Of a stretch of DNA of 45,000 bases, positions 25,168 through 37,278 are shown in pieces (the first letter of the stretch is position 1; each line of letters begins with the position of its first letter). This DNA is from Thermus hydrothermalis (GTDB lineage: Bacteria > Deinococcota > Deinococci > Deinococcales > Thermaceae). The position numbers and the translations under genes are program-made. The DNA lies in assembly GCF_022760925.1 (NCBI RefSeq), contig NZ_JAKTNT010000018.1, positions 1 to 45,000 on the forward strand. Reading direction: 5' to 3'. The notes under the pieces were generated by a model. The model was not told the DNA's origin and made no database searches. It saw nothing but the letters and a program-made list of their open reading frames with translations.

Positions 25168-28100
25168 GTGAGTGTTCTTTCTCTGGGTTCCTTCGTCCGC
25201 TATAGGGGGCGGGACTGGGTTTTGGTAGCCCGTCAAGGGGACATTCTTGACTTGCGTCCTCTGATGTCCCGCAGGGATGCTGGGGTATGGGTTCATCTTG
25301 GCCTGGTGGAAGCCGTTCAGAAGGTTCTTCCTCACGAAGCGCTCGTACCCTTGGGGTTCCCGAAGGCCCCGCCTAAACCCGTGGGGGGAGACCTTTGCGT
25401 TGAACAGGGTGAGGAAAACCTGATTGCGGCTGTAAAGGGCTTTGTTGGAGACCTCGGCACGGGCTTCCTCCGGGGTCCTGACGGAAGGGTTTTGGCCCAA
25501 GACCCGGAGGCGCTTTACCGCGACCTCCTGCGCATCGCCTACCGCATTCTTTTCCTCCTAGTGGCGGAGGCACGAGGGGTCCTGGGAGGGAATGAACTCT
25601 ACCGCCGATCCTTCTCCCCCCACCGCCTCCTGGACCTTTCCACCGACAAGGAGGCCTACACGGAGGATTACGACCTCTGGCTTGGTCTCAAGACCCTGTT
25701 CCGGCTCCTGAGGGAGCCGGGACTCCTCGTGGGGACCGAGCCCGCCGCCAAGATCCTGGGCTTGGACGTCCTGAACGGCCACCTTTTTGAGCCCATCCCC
25801 CTCGAGGAGGGCCCGTATGCCGTGGACAACCGCCACCTCCTCCAGGCGTTCCACCATCTGGTCTTCTTCCGGGATGGGAAGGAAGGGCTCAAGCGCATCA
25901 ACTACGCCGCTTTGGACGTGGAGGAACTGGGCTCGGTGTACGAAAGCCTTCTGGACCACACCCCGGTGGTGGAAGGACGAGGGGAAGAGCGCCGCTTCGC
26001 CTTCCAGTCGGGTACGCTGAGAAAGCGCACGGGGAGCTACTACACCCCGGAAGCCTTGGTGGACCTGGTCCTCCGGGAGACTTTGGACCCCGTGGTGGAG
26101 GAGCGCCTGAAGGCGGCGGGGGACGATCCCAAAGCCCGTGAGGAAGCCCTCCTCTCCCTCAAGATCCTGGACCCCGCTTCGGGGAGCGGGCACTTCCTCC
26201 TGGGGGTAGCCCGGAGGCTCGCCCGCCGCCTGGCCCAGGTGCGCACCGGGGAGGAGGAGCCCTCTCCCGAGGCGTACCGCCAGGCGGTGCGGGACGTGGT
26301 GGCGAACTGCCTCTACGCTGTGGACCTGAACCCCCTGGCGGTGGAGCTTTGCCGGGTAGCCCTCTGGATGGAAAGCCACGTGCCAGGTAAGCCCCTCACC
26401 TTCCTGGTCCACCGCGTGAAGTGCGGCAACTCCCTGGTGGGCGTTCTGGATCCCGAGGTGCTGGCGGAGGGGATACCCGAGGAAGCCTTTACCCCCAAGA
26501 AAGGGGACGCCAAGGAGGTAGCGGCCTCCCTCAAGAAGGAGAACCGCTGCCAGCGGGAGGGGGAGCAGACCCTCTTTACTCCCCCTAGGGAAAGCGTTCT
26601 AAAAGAGGAGCGAGAAAACCTTGTCAAACTCCTTCAAGAGTTCGCCCAGCTCCCCGAGAACTGCCCGCAGGAGGTGGTGGCCAAGGCTCGTTTTTACGAG
26701 GCGCTCAGGGAGAAGGATGCCTGGCGAAGGCTCAAGCTCGCCTCGGACCTCTGGACGGCGGCCTTCTTCCAACGGCTTGAGGGCAAGGGCCCCTTCATCA
26801 CCACGGAAGCGGTGTGGCGGGCCCTGGAGGATGGGGTGGACCCCGCCCTAAGCGAGCTCGCCGAGGAACTTGCAAGGCGCCACCGCTTCTTCCACTGGTG
26901 GCTGGAGTTCCCCGAGGTCTTCGCCCAAGGGGGGTTTGACGTGGTGTTGGGGAACCCGCCTTGGACTCGCTTGCGAGAAGAGGAGGGCATGACCCGCTTT
27001 CTCAGGGCTTCGGGCCGTTTTCCCTTAACGGGTAAAGGGGCGAACACCTACCAATTTTTTACCGAGCTCGCTCGTTCCTTATGCCGTCCTGGTGGCTTCT
27101 GTGGGCTTTTGGTGCCCACCGGTTTGGCCACGGACTCGGGTAGCCTGAGCCTCTTTCGGGATCTGGTGCTAAAGGGAACGCTCCGAACCGTTTATGACTT
27201 TGAAAACCGAAAAGGGTTTTTCCCGGAGGTGGATAGCCGTTTTCGGTTTGCCCTGGTGGCCTTTGAGGGGGGAGGGCAAAGCTCTAACGCCAGAAGCAAA
27301 GGGGCCAGGATGGCCTTTTTCCTGAAGGAGCCCGAAGAAGCTCGGGATGAAAAGCGTTCTTTGACGCTATCCGCAGAGGATATTGCCCTTTTCAACCCGA
27401 ACACATGCACGCTTCCCCTCTTCCGCACCCCCCAGGATGCGGAACTCGCCCGCCACCTTTACCGGGTGGCTGGCGTTTTCTATAAGGAGGCGCCTAAAGA
27501 AGACCCCTGGAAGATTCGTTTGGGGTTGCTTATGCCTCTAGAACACAATTCTCCCTTCCTGCGCTCCCCGCAAAGCCTGAAGGGGGCAAAGCGGTTTGGT
27601 CACCGCTTGGACCTGGAAGGGGAACCCTATGTGCCCTTTTGGGAAGCGAAGATGTTTCACCAGTACAACCATCGCTATGCGGACTACGCCTCGGGGGAGA
27701 TCCAACCCCTATCGCCTACGGCCCTTTCTGACCCTACGTACTCGGTCACGCCGGCCTACTACCTCCCGGAAGGCTTTGTGGAGGAGCGCCTTTCCCATCT
27801 GGAAGGTGCTCGCTTTCCCAGGCGGCGGTGGCTCCTCGCCTTTCGCAACGTGGCTCGCGCCACCGATGAGCGCACGGTGATTTTCACCGTTCTTCCCCGC
27901 CTAGGGGTGGGGGGAAAGGCCCCCTTGCTCCTTTCCTCCGAGCCAAGCTTCCGCATCCTCACCCTCCTGGCAAACCTGAATGGTTTGGTGTTGGACTATG
28001 CCGCCCGCCAAAAAGTGGGCGCCACGGACTTGAGCTTCCACTACCTCAAGCAGTTCCCCGTCCTCCCCCCCGACCGCTACACGGAAGAGGACCTCCGCTT

Positions 28101-28599
28101 CCTCGTCCCCCGGGTCCTGGAGCTCGTCTACACCGCCTGGGACTTAGCCCCCTTAGCCCAGGACGTTTGGGAAGAGGCGGACGAAGACCTCCGGGAAGCC
28201 ATCAGGCGCTGGCGAGAGGAAGCCCCGGCGCACCTGGACAAGCCCCCCGCGTGGCTCGAGGGCCCCTACCCCTTCCCGCCCTTCCAATGGGACGAAGAGA
28301 GGCGGGCTAGGCTCCGGGCCGAACTGGACGCCTACTACGCCAGGCTTTACGGCCTAAACCGCAAGCAACTCCGCTACATCCTGGACCCTCAGGACCTCAC
28401 GGAAGGGGAGCTTAAGGACATCCTTTCCGATTACGAGGAAGTGGAAGACCCCCTGGACGAAGCGGCTTACCGCAAGCGGCGGGAAAGGAGCCGTTTTCCC
28501 GGGGAAACCTTCCGGGTGCTCAGGGAAAAGGAGATAAAGCGCTACGGGGAGTACCGCACCCGTAGGCTTGTATTGGAGGCGTGGGAAAGACTCAGCTAA
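25168..28599 (+). CDS. Orphan Eco57I-type large DNA adenine methyltransferase
   Basis: A 1143-residue gamma-type N6-adenine methyltransferase. YYTPEALVDLVL (Y292-T293-P294), the SAM motif LDPASGSGHFLL (about 334-345), ANCLYAVDLNPLAVELCRVALWM and catalytic NPPW (596-599) are in the expected order, followed by a target-recognition-like region and an end (ETFRVLREKEIKRYGEYRTRRLVLEAW) usual in the large methylases of phage-defence or type II-like systems. No PD-D/E-x-K nuclease motif is evident. The first 40-80 residues (LGSFVRYRGRDWVLVARQGDILDLRPL) look like the start of SNF2-type helicases that normally neighbour such methylases. GTG 25168 follows GGAGAGGCGAG; a longer TTG start at 25105 is less likely. 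GC falls in the middle part, suggesting transfer. Confidence 0.82.
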   Translation: MSVLSLGSFVRYRGRDWVLVARQGDILDLRPLMSRRDAGVWVHLGLVEAVQKVLPHEALVPLGFPKAPPKPVGGDLCVEQGEENLIAAVKGFVGDLGTGFLRGPDGRVLAQDPEALYRDLLRIAYRILFLLVAEARGVLGGNELYRRSFSPHRLLDLSTDKEAYTEDYDLWLGLKTLFRLLREPGLLVGTEPAAKILGLDVLNGHLFEPIPLEEGPYAVDNRHLLQAFHHLVFFRDGKEGLKRINYAALDVEELGSVYESLLDHTPVVEGRGEERRFAFQSGTLRKRTGSYYTPEALVDLVLRETLDPVVEERLKAAGDDPKAREEALLSLKILDPASGSGHFLLGVARRLARRLAQVRTGEEEPSPEAYRQAVRDVVANCLYAVDLNPLAVELCRVALWMESHVPGKPLTFLVHRVKCGNSLVGVLDPEVLAEGIPEEAFTPKKGDAKEVAASLKKENRCQREGEQTLFTPPRESVLKEERENLVKLLQEFAQLPENCPQEVVAKARFYEALREKDAWRRLKLASDLWTAAFFQRLEGKGPFITTEAVWRALEDGVDPALSELAEELARRHRFFHWWLEFPEVFAQGGFDVVLGNPPWTRLREEEGMTRFLRASGRFPLTGKGANTYQFFTELARSLCRPGGFCGLLVPTGLATDSGSLSLFRDLVLKGTLRTVYDFENRKGFFPEVDSRFRFALVAFEGGGQSSNARSKGARMAFFLKEPEEARDEKRSLTLSAEDIALFNPNTCTLPLFRTPQDAELARHLYRVAGVFYKEAPKEDPWKIRLGLLMPLEHNSPFLRSPQSLKGAKRFGHRLDLEGEPYVPFWEAKMFHQYNHRYADYASGEIQPLSPTALSDPTYSVTPAYYLPEGFVEERLSHLEGARFPRRRWLLAFRNVARATDERTVIFTVLPRLGVGGKAPLLLSSEPSFRILTLLANLNGLVLDYAARQKVGATDLSFHYLKQFPVLPPDRYTEEDLRFLVPRVLELVYTAWDLAPLAQDVWEEADEDLREAIRRWREEAPAHLDKPPAWLEGPYPFPPFQWDEERRARLRAELDAYYARLYGLNRKQLRYILDPQDLTEGELKDILSDYEEVEDPLDEAAYRKRRERSRFPGETFRVLREKEIKRYGEYRTRRLVLEAWERLS

Positions 28600-28646
28600 A
28601 CCTGGCCCGGGGTCTTTTGCGCCTCGAGGCGGCAGGAGGCAGTTGT

Positions 28647-30889
<2,243 letters not shown>

Positions 30890-30902
30890 ACGTGCCCCCC
30901 GC

Positions 30903-30950
30903 AAAGAAAAGCTCCCGGGGCGGGCCCGGGAAGCCAGGCTTCCCAGGCCC
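30903..30950 (-). promoter_or_regulatory. lysJ attenuator: antiterminator and terminator hairpins
   Basis: Read on the minus strand. Hairpin A: GGGAAG (30944-30939) with CTTCCC (30933-30928), extended by three pairs, one of them G-T. Hairpin B: TCCCGGG (30931-30925) with CCCGGGA (30919-30913), loop 5 nt, followed by GCTTTTCTTT, a rho-independent terminator located 14 nt before the lysJ ATG. A and B share bases 30931-30925 and cannot form together. A ribosome at the leader stop (30955-30953) would cover the left arm of A and let B form; a ribosome stalled on the Lys codon (30961-30959) would leave A free. Confidence 0.65.
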
Positions 30951-30952
30951 CG

Positions 30953-30976
30953 TTAGGTTTTGCCCCGGGCGGCCAT
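30953..30976 (-). CDS. lysJ leader peptide (MAARGKT)
   Basis: A 7-residue open frame, MAARGKT, with CGG (Arg) and AAA (Lys) codons, starting 9 nt after the -10 box, so nearly leaderless. It lies directly upstream of the two competing hairpins and has the placement expected of a leader peptide for amino-acid-controlled attenuation. Leader-peptide attenuation is known for the main lysine cluster of T. thermophilus. Only one Lys and one Arg codon are present, fewer than usual, which lowers confidence. Confidence 0.55.
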   Translation of the reverse strand: MAARGKT

Positions 30977-30985
30977 CTCTCTTCC

Positions 30986-31014
30986 AGGGTAGGGGGCTTG
31001 CCCCCCGGTGTCAA
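30986..31014 (-). promoter_or_regulatory. lysJ promoter, TTGACA-17-TACCCT
   Basis: Minus strand: consensus -35 TTGACA (31014-31009), 17-nt spacer, -10 TACCCT (30991-30986). Overlaps the divergent folK promoter, so the two may interfere. Confidence 0.8.
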
Positions 31015-31025
31015 CGGGATAGACT
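30998..31025 (+). promoter_or_regulatory. folK promoter, TTGCCC-16-TAGACT
   Basis: -35 TTGCCC (30998-31003), 16-nt spacer, -10 TAGACT (31020-31025), then 7 nt to GTG 31033. Confidence 0.65.
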
Positions 31026-31032
31026 TGGGGGC

Positions 31033-31512
31033 GTGCTGGCCTACGTGGGGCTGGGTTCCAACCTGGGGGACCGGGCGGGCTACCTCTTGGCCGCCGTGTC
31101 CCTCCTCTCCCGCCTGCCCAAGACCCGTCTTCTCCGCCTTTCTCCCGTGTACGAGACGGCGCCCGTGGGCCCCCCGCAACCCCCCTATTTGAACCTGGTG
31201 GCGGAGTTGGACACGGGTTTGGACCCCAGGGAGCTCCTCCAGGCCCTCCTGGAGGTGGAAAGGGCCCTGGGCCGGGAGCGCAAGGAGCGCTGGGGCCCGA
31301 GGACCATTGACCTGGACCTCCTCCTCTACGGGGATCTGGTCCTGGAGGAGGAAGGGCTTCAGGTGCCTCACCCGAGGCTCCACGAGCGGGCCTTCGTCTT
31401 GGTGCCCCTTCTGGACCTCCTCCCCGAGGGGCGGCACCCGGTGCTGGGGGTACGCTTCGCCGAGCTCTTGGCGGCCCTTGACGCCTCCGGGGTTTCGCCC
31501 CTTGTGCTATAG
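31033..31512 (+). CDS. folK: 2-amino-4-hydroxy-6-hydroxymethyldihydropteridine pyrophosphokinase FolK
   Basis: A 159-residue enzyme that transfers pyrophosphate from ATP to 6-hydroxymethyl-dihydropterin in folate synthesis. LAYVGLGSNLGDR opens the protein, so GTG 31033 is the start; a longer in-frame start would read across the promoters. RTIDLDLLLYGD (Asp-x-Asp binding magnesium) and LQVPHPRLHERAFVLVPL are the family signatures. Folate production links it functionally to glyA and the purine operon nearby. Confidence 0.95.
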   Translation: MLAYVGLGSNLGDRAGYLLAAVSLLSRLPKTRLLRLSPVYETAPVGPPQPPYLNLVAELDTGLDPRELLQALLEVERALGRERKERWGPRTIDLDLLLYGDLVLEEEGLQVPHPRLHERAFVLVPLLDLLPEGRHPVLGVRFAELLAALDASGVSPLVL

Positions 31513-31513
31513 T
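31508..31513 (+). promoter_or_regulatory. -10 box TATAGT before the S1-domain gene
   Basis: TATAGT overlaps the folK stop and would give a leader of about 30 nt with a small CGCGG/CCGCG hairpin and GGAGAAGGAAA before GTG 31552. No clear -35. Confidence 0.5.
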
Positions 31514-31551
31514 GGGGGCATCGCGGGCAGGACCGCGCGAGGAGAAGGAAA

Positions 31552-31929
31552 GTGGAGATAGAAGCGGGAAGCATCGTGGAAGGCCGCGTGGTGCGGGTGA
31601 CGGATTTTGGCGCCTTTGTGGAGCTGCCGGGCGGGGAGCAGGGGCTCGTGCACATCTCCCAGATCGCCCACGAGTTCGTGAAGAACGTCCGGGATTTCCT
31701 CAACGAGGGGGACATCGTGCAGGTGATGGTGAAGGGCCGGGACGCCAAGGGGCGGCTGGACCTTTCCATCAAGGACCTGACCCCGGCCCCCGAGGGGGCG
31801 CCCCCGCCCCGGCCCAGGCGGCTCCCAAAGCAGTCCCCGGAGTTTGAGAACAAGCTCAAGAGCTTCCTCCGGGGTACCGGGGGGTTCGGCGGCGGGAAGG
31901 GCAAGAAGGGCGGCCGCAAGAAGCGTTAG
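31552..31929 (+). CDS. S1-domain RNA-binding protein
   Basis: A 125-residue protein. Residues 4-75 form an S1 OB-fold (GSIVEGRVVRVTDFGAFVELPGGEQGLVHISQIA, then GDIVQVMVKGRD and GRLDLSIKDL), as in general stress protein 13/YabR-type proteins. A Pro-rich linker and a Gly/Lys/Arg tail (GGGKGKKGGRKKR) give a basic, probably disordered RNA-binding end. It probably binds RNA or ribosomes; the target is unknown. Confidence 0.9.
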   Translation: MEIEAGSIVEGRVVRVTDFGAFVELPGGEQGLVHISQIAHEFVKNVRDFLNEGDIVQVMVKGRDAKGRLDLSIKDLTPAPEGAPPPRPRRLPKQSPEFENKLKSFLRGTGGFGGGKGKKGGRKKR

Positions 31930-31941
31930 CGCCCAAACGGG

Positions 31942-31971
31942 GCCCCGGGGGGTTTATCCCTCCGGGGCTTT
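31942..31971 (+). terminator. Weak terminator-like hairpin
   Basis: GCCCCGG (31942-31948) pairs with CCGGGGC (31962-31968), followed only by TTT. It sits between the S1-domain gene and trxA. Confidence 0.4.
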
Positions 31972-31975
31972 GCCG

Positions 31976-31981
31976 TAGAGT
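31976..31981 (+). promoter_or_regulatory. trxA -10 box TAGAGT, leaderless start
   Basis: TAGAGT ends 8 nt before ATG 31990. Confidence 0.55.
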
Positions 31982-31989
31982 AGGGGGGT

Positions 31990-32319
31990 ATGGCGAAGCC
32001 CCTCGAGGTCACCGACCAGAACTTTGACGAGCTCTTAGGCGGTCACCCCTTGGTCCTCGTGGACTTCTGGGCGGAGTGGTGCGCCCCTTGCCGCATGATC
32101 GCCCCCATCCTGGAAGAGCTGGCCCAGGAGTACGAGGGCAAGCTGGTGGTGGCCAAGCTGGACGTGGACGAGAACCCCAAGACGGCCATGCGCTTTCGGG
32201 TGATGAGCATCCCCACGGTGATCCTCTTCAAGAACGGCCAGCCCGTGGAGGTCCTGGTGGGGGCCCAGCCCAAGCGCAACTTCCAGGCCAAGATAGAGAA
32301 GCACCTGCCCCAGGCATGA
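31990..32319 (+). CDS. trxA: Thioredoxin
   Basis: A 109-residue thioredoxin with active site WCAPC (the usual WCGPC has Gly), [20 protein letters not shown], and the cis-Pro loop [12 protein letters not shown]. It reduces disulfides in cytosolic proteins using thioredoxin reductase. The Gly-to-Ala change between the Cys residues also occurs in other thioredoxins and should shift redox potential only modestly. Its TGA overlaps the plsX ATG. Confidence 0.95.
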   Translation: MAKPLEVTDQNFDELLGGHPLVLVDFWAEWCAPCRMIAPILEELAQEYEGKLVVAKLDVDENPKTAMRFRVMSIPTVILFKNGQPVEVLVGAQPKRNFQAKIEKHLPQA

Positions 32320-33296
32320 GGATCGCCCTGGACGCCATGGGGGGGGACCGGGCCCCGGAGGTCACGGTCCAAGGGGCCCTCTTGGCGGCCCAGGAGGGGG
32401 TGGAGGTCCTTTTGGTGGGGGAGGAAGGGCGCCTTAACGCCGAGCTTGCCCGCTTGGGGGGCCGCCTCCCCGTATACCACGCCCCGGACTGGATCCCCAT
32501 GGAGGAGCACGCCACCGAGGTGCGGAAGCGCCGGCAAAGCTCCATCTGGGTGGCCCTGGAGCTCCTCAAGCGGGGCGAGGTGGAGGCCGTGGTCTCCATG
32601 GGCCACACCGGGGCTACCATGGCGGCGGCCCTCTTCGTCCTGGGGCGGGTGAAGGGAGTGGAGCGGCCCGCCCTTCTCGTGGAGTTCCCGAGCCTAAAGG
32701 GGCGCACCTTCCTCCTGGACGGGGGGGCCAACGCCGACTGCCGCCCCCCCTTCCTGGTGCAGTTCGCCGCCATGGGCCTGGCCTACGCCGAGGCGAGCGG
32801 CGTGCCAAGCCCCCGGGTGGGCCTCCTTTCCATCGGGGAAGAGGAGGGAAAGGGAAACGCCTTGGTCCAGGAGGCCTATCCCCTCCTCAAGGAAGCCCTG
32901 GGTCCCCGCTTTTTCGGCAACGTGGAAGGGCGGGACATCTTCTTGGGCACGGCGGAGGTGGTGGTCACGGACGGCTTCACGGGCAACGTGGCCCTGAAGC
33001 TGGCGGAAGGGGAGGCCAAGGTCCTCTTCACCTGGATTAAGGAGGCCTTCGCCTCGAGCCCCTGGGCGAGGCTGGGGGCCCTCCTGGCCCGGGGCGCTTT
33101 GCGCCGGGTGAAGGAGCGGGTGGACCCCTCCCAGTACGGGGCCATGCCCCTTCTCGGGGTGGAGGGGGCGGTCTTCATCGGCCACGGCTCGGCGGACGCC
33201 CTGGCGGTGAAAAACGCCCTCCTGAGGGCCAAGGCCCTGGTGGAGGCGGGGCTTCTTGCGCGGGTGCGGGAGGCTTTGGCCGCCCTACACGTCTAG
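32316..33296 (+). CDS. plsX: Phosphate acyltransferase PlsX
   Basis: A 326-residue enzyme that makes acyl-phosphate from acyl-ACP, the first step of the PlsX/PlsY phospholipid pathway. The [15 protein letters not shown] start, [48 protein letters not shown] and [13 protein letters not shown] are all family motifs. ATG 32316 is fixed by the MGGDRAPE motif. No fab genes follow; the 3' end overlaps the convergent archease gene by 12 nt. Confidence 0.96.
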   Translation: MRIALDAMGGDRAPEVTVQGALLAAQEGVEVLLVGEEGRLNAELARLGGRLPVYHAPDWIPMEEHATEVRKRRQSSIWVALELLKRGEVEAVVSMGHTGATMAAALFVLGRVKGVERPALLVEFPSLKGRTFLLDGGANADCRPPFLVQFAAMGLAYAEASGVPSPRVGLLSIGEEEGKGNALVQEAYPLLKEALGPRFFGNVEGRDIFLGTAEVVVTDGFTGNVALKLAEGEAKVLFTWIKEAFASSPWARLGALLARGALRRVKERVDPSQYGAMPLLGVEGAVFIGHGSADALAVKNALLRAKALVEAGLLARVREALAALHV

Positions 33297-33704
33297 GATC
33301 ACCCGGGCCCGCCACCTTCCCCCTTCCTGGCCCACGTGGAGGCCGTGGAAGGTGGCGCTCTTCACCTCCCCTTGGAAGCCGAAGGCTTCCTGGAAGGGCT
33401 CGCCCTGGAGGCTTGCCAGGAGGCGAAACCCCCCTTCCTCCGGGAGAACCCGCACCCGGGCCCTTCCGGGCACGAAGCCCTTGGTCTGGATGAGGTAGAT
33501 GAGCTCGTTCAGGTAGCGCACCAGGAGGGTGTCCAGGTCCTCCGCCCAAAGGGAAAGGCGCCGCCTCCTTTTGCCCCCTTCCGGCGGGTTTTGGAACATC
33601 ACCGCCAAAAGCCCTTTTAGGGCGGCTTGGAAGAGGCCCTCGAGGCTTTCCGCCTCCACCTCAAAGCCGATGTCGGCGGTGTGGTCCAAAAGCCTCACCA
33701 CCAT
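33285..33704 (-). CDS. Archease-family protein
   Basis: A 139-residue protein. VRLLDHTADIGFEVEAESLEGLFQAA (with metal-binding Asp residues), EDLDTLLVRYLNELIYL and the end [26 protein letters not shown] match archease. Archease activates the RNA ligase RtcB by promoting its guanylylation. No rtcB is in the window. The ATG overlaps the end of the deacetylase gene, making it the third gene of a glyA operon. Confidence 0.93.
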   Translation of the reverse strand: MVVRLLDHTADIGFEVEAESLEGLFQAALKGLLAVMFQNPPEGGKRRRRLSLWAEDLDTLLVRYLNELIYLIQTKGFVPGRARVRVLPEEGGFRLLASLQGEPFQEAFGFQGEVKSATFHGLHVGQEGGRWRARVILDV

Positions 33705-34365
33705 GGCCCCTCCACCAGGCCCTTTTCCCCCACCACGTGGAAGGTTTCCGTCCAGAGCCTCTCCGGGTGCCGCTCCAGGAAGGCGAGGACGGATAGGGCC
33801 TGGGTCCTGTGCTGGGCGATGGCCCTGAGCTTTTCCTTTAGGGCCCACTCGGGGAGGCGCAGGCGGTGGGTTGGGGGGTAGGGCCCTTCCGGGCGCACCA
33901 TGTAGACCACCCGGGCGAGGCCCTGGGCCGCCCCTTGGGCGTAGCGGCTCGCCGCCACGTGGTCGGGGTGGCCGTTGATGCCGTCGGGGGGGAAGGTGAC
34001 CACGAAGCGGGGCCTTAGGGTTTGGAGGCGGCTCCGGATGGCCTCCTCCGCCTCGGGGTGGTCCAAAAGGCCTTCCCCTTGGGCCTTCCCCCGCTCCCCC
34101 GCCCCCACCTCCCGGGGCAGGCCGTTGGGGAAGGAGAGGACCTCGAGGAAGTCCACCCGGAGGAGCTTTGCCGCCCGGGAGAGCTCCTCCGTGCGCACCT
34201 GGGGAAGGGCCTCTGGGGGGCAGAGGCCTAAGGTCCTCCCCGCCTCCCCCCGGGTGAGGGTGAGGATGCCCGTCCGAAGCCCCGCCGCCTTGGCCAAAAG
34301 GAGCGCCCCCCCGGCCCCGAAGCTCTCGTCGTCGGGGTGGGGGACCACCACCAGGAGGTCCAGCA

Positions 34366-34366
<1 letters not shown>
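33695..34366 (-). CDS. PIG-L-family deacetylase, probable BshB
   Basis: A 223-residue zinc deacetylase. PHPDDE (9-14) and the later NGHPDH motif supply zinc ligands and the catalytic Asp. The family includes the bacillithiol enzyme BshB, which removes acetate from N-acetylglucosaminyl-malate. Because bshC is present at 12269-13723, BshB is the most likely identity, but other PIG-L deacetylases act on different sugars. Starts within the last bases of glyA and overlaps archease by 10 nt. Confidence 0.85.
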
Positions 34367-35616
<1,250 letters not shown>

Positions 35617-35617
35617 C

Positions 35618-35623
35618 TAAGCT
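35618..35623 (+). promoter_or_regulatory. -10 box TAAGCT, leaderless start
   Basis: TAAGCT ends 6 nt before ATG 35630, back to back with the glyA promoter. Confidence 0.45.
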
Positions 35624-35629
35624 AAGGCC

Positions 35630-35890
35630 ATGAAAGGGAACGCCTTCACCATCGTGAAGTGGGGGGCCCTCCTGGCCCTTGCCGTCTTGCTCCTCACCAT
35701 CCTCCTCATCAACTTCACCACGAGCCGCGACCTGCCCGAGCTGGTGCGGGTCCAGGTGGAGCGGTACGCCGTGTGCAGTTACTGGTTTTTTGGCTGGCAC
35801 CTGGCCTCCACCGGGGCCTTCGCCTTCGCCTTTTTGCTGGTGGGCTTGGTTTCGGGCTTCCTCCTGGGCTTCTTTCTGAGGCGGCGCTAG
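35630..35890 (+). CDS. Small membrane protein of unknown function
   Basis: An 86-residue protein with two hydrophobic helices (about 11-29, GALLALAVLLLTILLINF, and 60-82, STGAFAFAFLLVGLVSGFLLGFF), joined by a polar loop (TTSRDLPELVRVQVERYAVCSYWFFGWH), and a basic RRR end that should stay in the cytosol. The plan resembles LapA/DUF1049 proteins, which have two helices around a short beta loop, but the match is only general. It has its own -10 box and is convergent with purF (4-nt overlap). Confidence 0.75.
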   Translation: MKGNAFTIVKWGALLALAVLLLTILLINFTTSRDLPELVRVQVERYAVCSYWFFGWHLASTGAFAFAFLLVGLVSGFLLGFFLRRR

Positions 35891-37278
35891 AGGAGTTCCA
35901 AGGCGAGCTTTTCCCCCTCCTCGGGGACGCCCGCCGGGTAGCGGCCGTTGAAGCAGGCGAGGCAGACGGGCCCCCCGATGGCCCGCTTGACCCCCTCCTC
36001 GGATAGGAAGGCCAGGGAGTCGGCCCCGATGTAGGCCCGTATCTCCTCCACGCTCTTCTGGGCGGCGATGAGCTCCTTGCGGGCCGCCGTGTCTATGCCG
36101 TAGTAGCAGGGGAAGCGGATGGGGGGGCTGGAGACGCGGAAGTGGACCTCCTTGGCCCCCGCCTCCTTGAGGAGGGCCACGATGTGGCGGCTGGTGGTGC
36201 CCCGCACGATGGAGTCGTCAATGAGCACCACCCGCTTGCCCTTCACCGCCGAGGTGGGGGAGAGCTTGAGCCGGGTTTTTAGGTCCCGAAGCTCCTGGGT
36301 GGGCTGGATGAAGGTGCGCCCGGCGTAGGGGTTCTTGTAGAGCCCGTACTCCAGGGGGAGGCCGCTTGCCCGGGCGTAGCCGATGGCGGCGCCAATCCCC
36401 GAGTCGGGGACGGGCACCACCATGTCCGCCTCCGCCGGGGCTTCCCGGAAGAGCTCCTCGCCCATCCGCACCCGGGCGGCGTAGGCCTCGGTGCCGTCCA
36501 GGAGGCTATCGGGCCGGGCGAAGTAGATCCATTCAAAGGCGCAAGGGGTGGGGTTTGGGGGAAGGCCTTGGAGGCTTCTTAGCTCCCCCTCCTCCACCCA
36601 GACCACCTCCCCGGGCCGCACGTCCCGCAGGTACTCCGCCCCGAGGAGGGCGAGGGCCGGGGGCTCGGAGGCGAAGGCGTAGCCCCAGGGGGCCTTGCCG
36701 ATGGCGAGGGGCCGCACCCCGTGGGGGTCCCTGAGGGCGAGGAGGGTCTTGCGGTCCATGAGGAGGATGGAGTACCCCCCTTCCAGGCGCCGCATGGCCT
36801 CGAGGGCCGCCTCGGGGAGGGAGAGGTGGGAAAGCCTAGCCAGGAGGAGGAGCATGACCTCGGTGTCCGAGGTGCTCTGGAAGGTGGCCCCCTCCTGGAG
36901 GAGGCGGTCGCGGAGGGGCTTGGCGTTTACAAAGTTGCCGTTGTGGGCGATGGCCAAGACCCCGTGGGCGGTGCGGGCGGTGAGGGGTTGGGCGTTGAAG
37001 CGGAGGTTGGAGCCCGTGGTGGAGTAGCGGGTGTGGGCGAGGCCGAGCCGGGCCCCGGGCAGGCGGAGCTTTCCCAGGCGCTCCTCGGTGAAGACCTGGT
37101 TCACGAGGCCCAGGTCCTTTTCCACCAAGAACTCCTTCCCGTCCGTGACGGCGATGCCGGCGGCCTCCTGGCCCCGATGCTGCAGGGCGAGGAGCCCCAG
37201 GTGCAAAAGCCCCGCCACGTCCAGGGGGGTTTCGCTCCAAAGGCCCAGGACGCCGCACTCCTCCCGTGGCTTATCCAT
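35887..37278 (-). CDS. purF: Amidophosphoribosyltransferase PurF
   Basis: A 463-residue enzyme for the first step of purine synthesis (PRPP + glutamine to phosphoribosylamine). The nucleophile is the Cys of EECGVLGL at position 8, exposed after removal of a 7-residue propeptide. The PRPP loop is [13 protein letters not shown]. Four Cys typical of the Bacillus-type iron-sulfur enzyme are present, in [22 protein letters not shown] and [11 protein letters not shown], so an Fe4S4 cluster is expected. Last gene of the operon; its start overlaps purL by 8 nt. Confidence 0.97.
   Translation of the reverse strand: MDKPREECGVLGLWSETPLDVAGLLHLGLLALQHRGQEAAGIAVTDGKEFLVEKDLGLVNQVFTEERLGKLRLPGARLGLAHTRYSTTGSNLRFNAQPLTARTAHGVLAIAHNGNFVNAKPLRDRLLQEGATFQSTSDTEVMLLLLARLSHLSLPEAALEAMRRLEGGYSILLMDRKTLLALRDPHGVRPLAIGKAPWGYAFASEPPALALLGAEYLRDVRPGEVVWVEEGELRSLQGLPPNPTPCAFEWIYFARPDSLLDGTEAYAARVRMGEELFREAPAEADMVVPVPDSGIGAAIGYARASGLPLEYGLYKNPYAGRTFIQPTQELRDLKTRLKLSPTSAVKGKRVVLIDDSIVRGTTSRHIVALLKEAGAKEVHFRVSSPPIRFPCYYGIDTAARKELIAAQKSVEEIRAYIGADSLAFLSEEGVKRAIGGPVCLACFNGRYPAGVPEEGEKLALELL

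Noticed and set aside
24958-25500. Minus-strand frame of 180 residues
   Set aside because: Mostly antisense to the start of the methyltransferase gene, whose frame shows clear family sequence.
28600-28646. Terminator between the methyltransferase and lysK
   Set aside because: Only a self-complementary GCCTCGAGGC core without a T-run on either strand.
31478-31513. TTGACG as -35 for the S1-domain gene
   Set aside because: The spacer to TATAGT would be 24 nt, too long.
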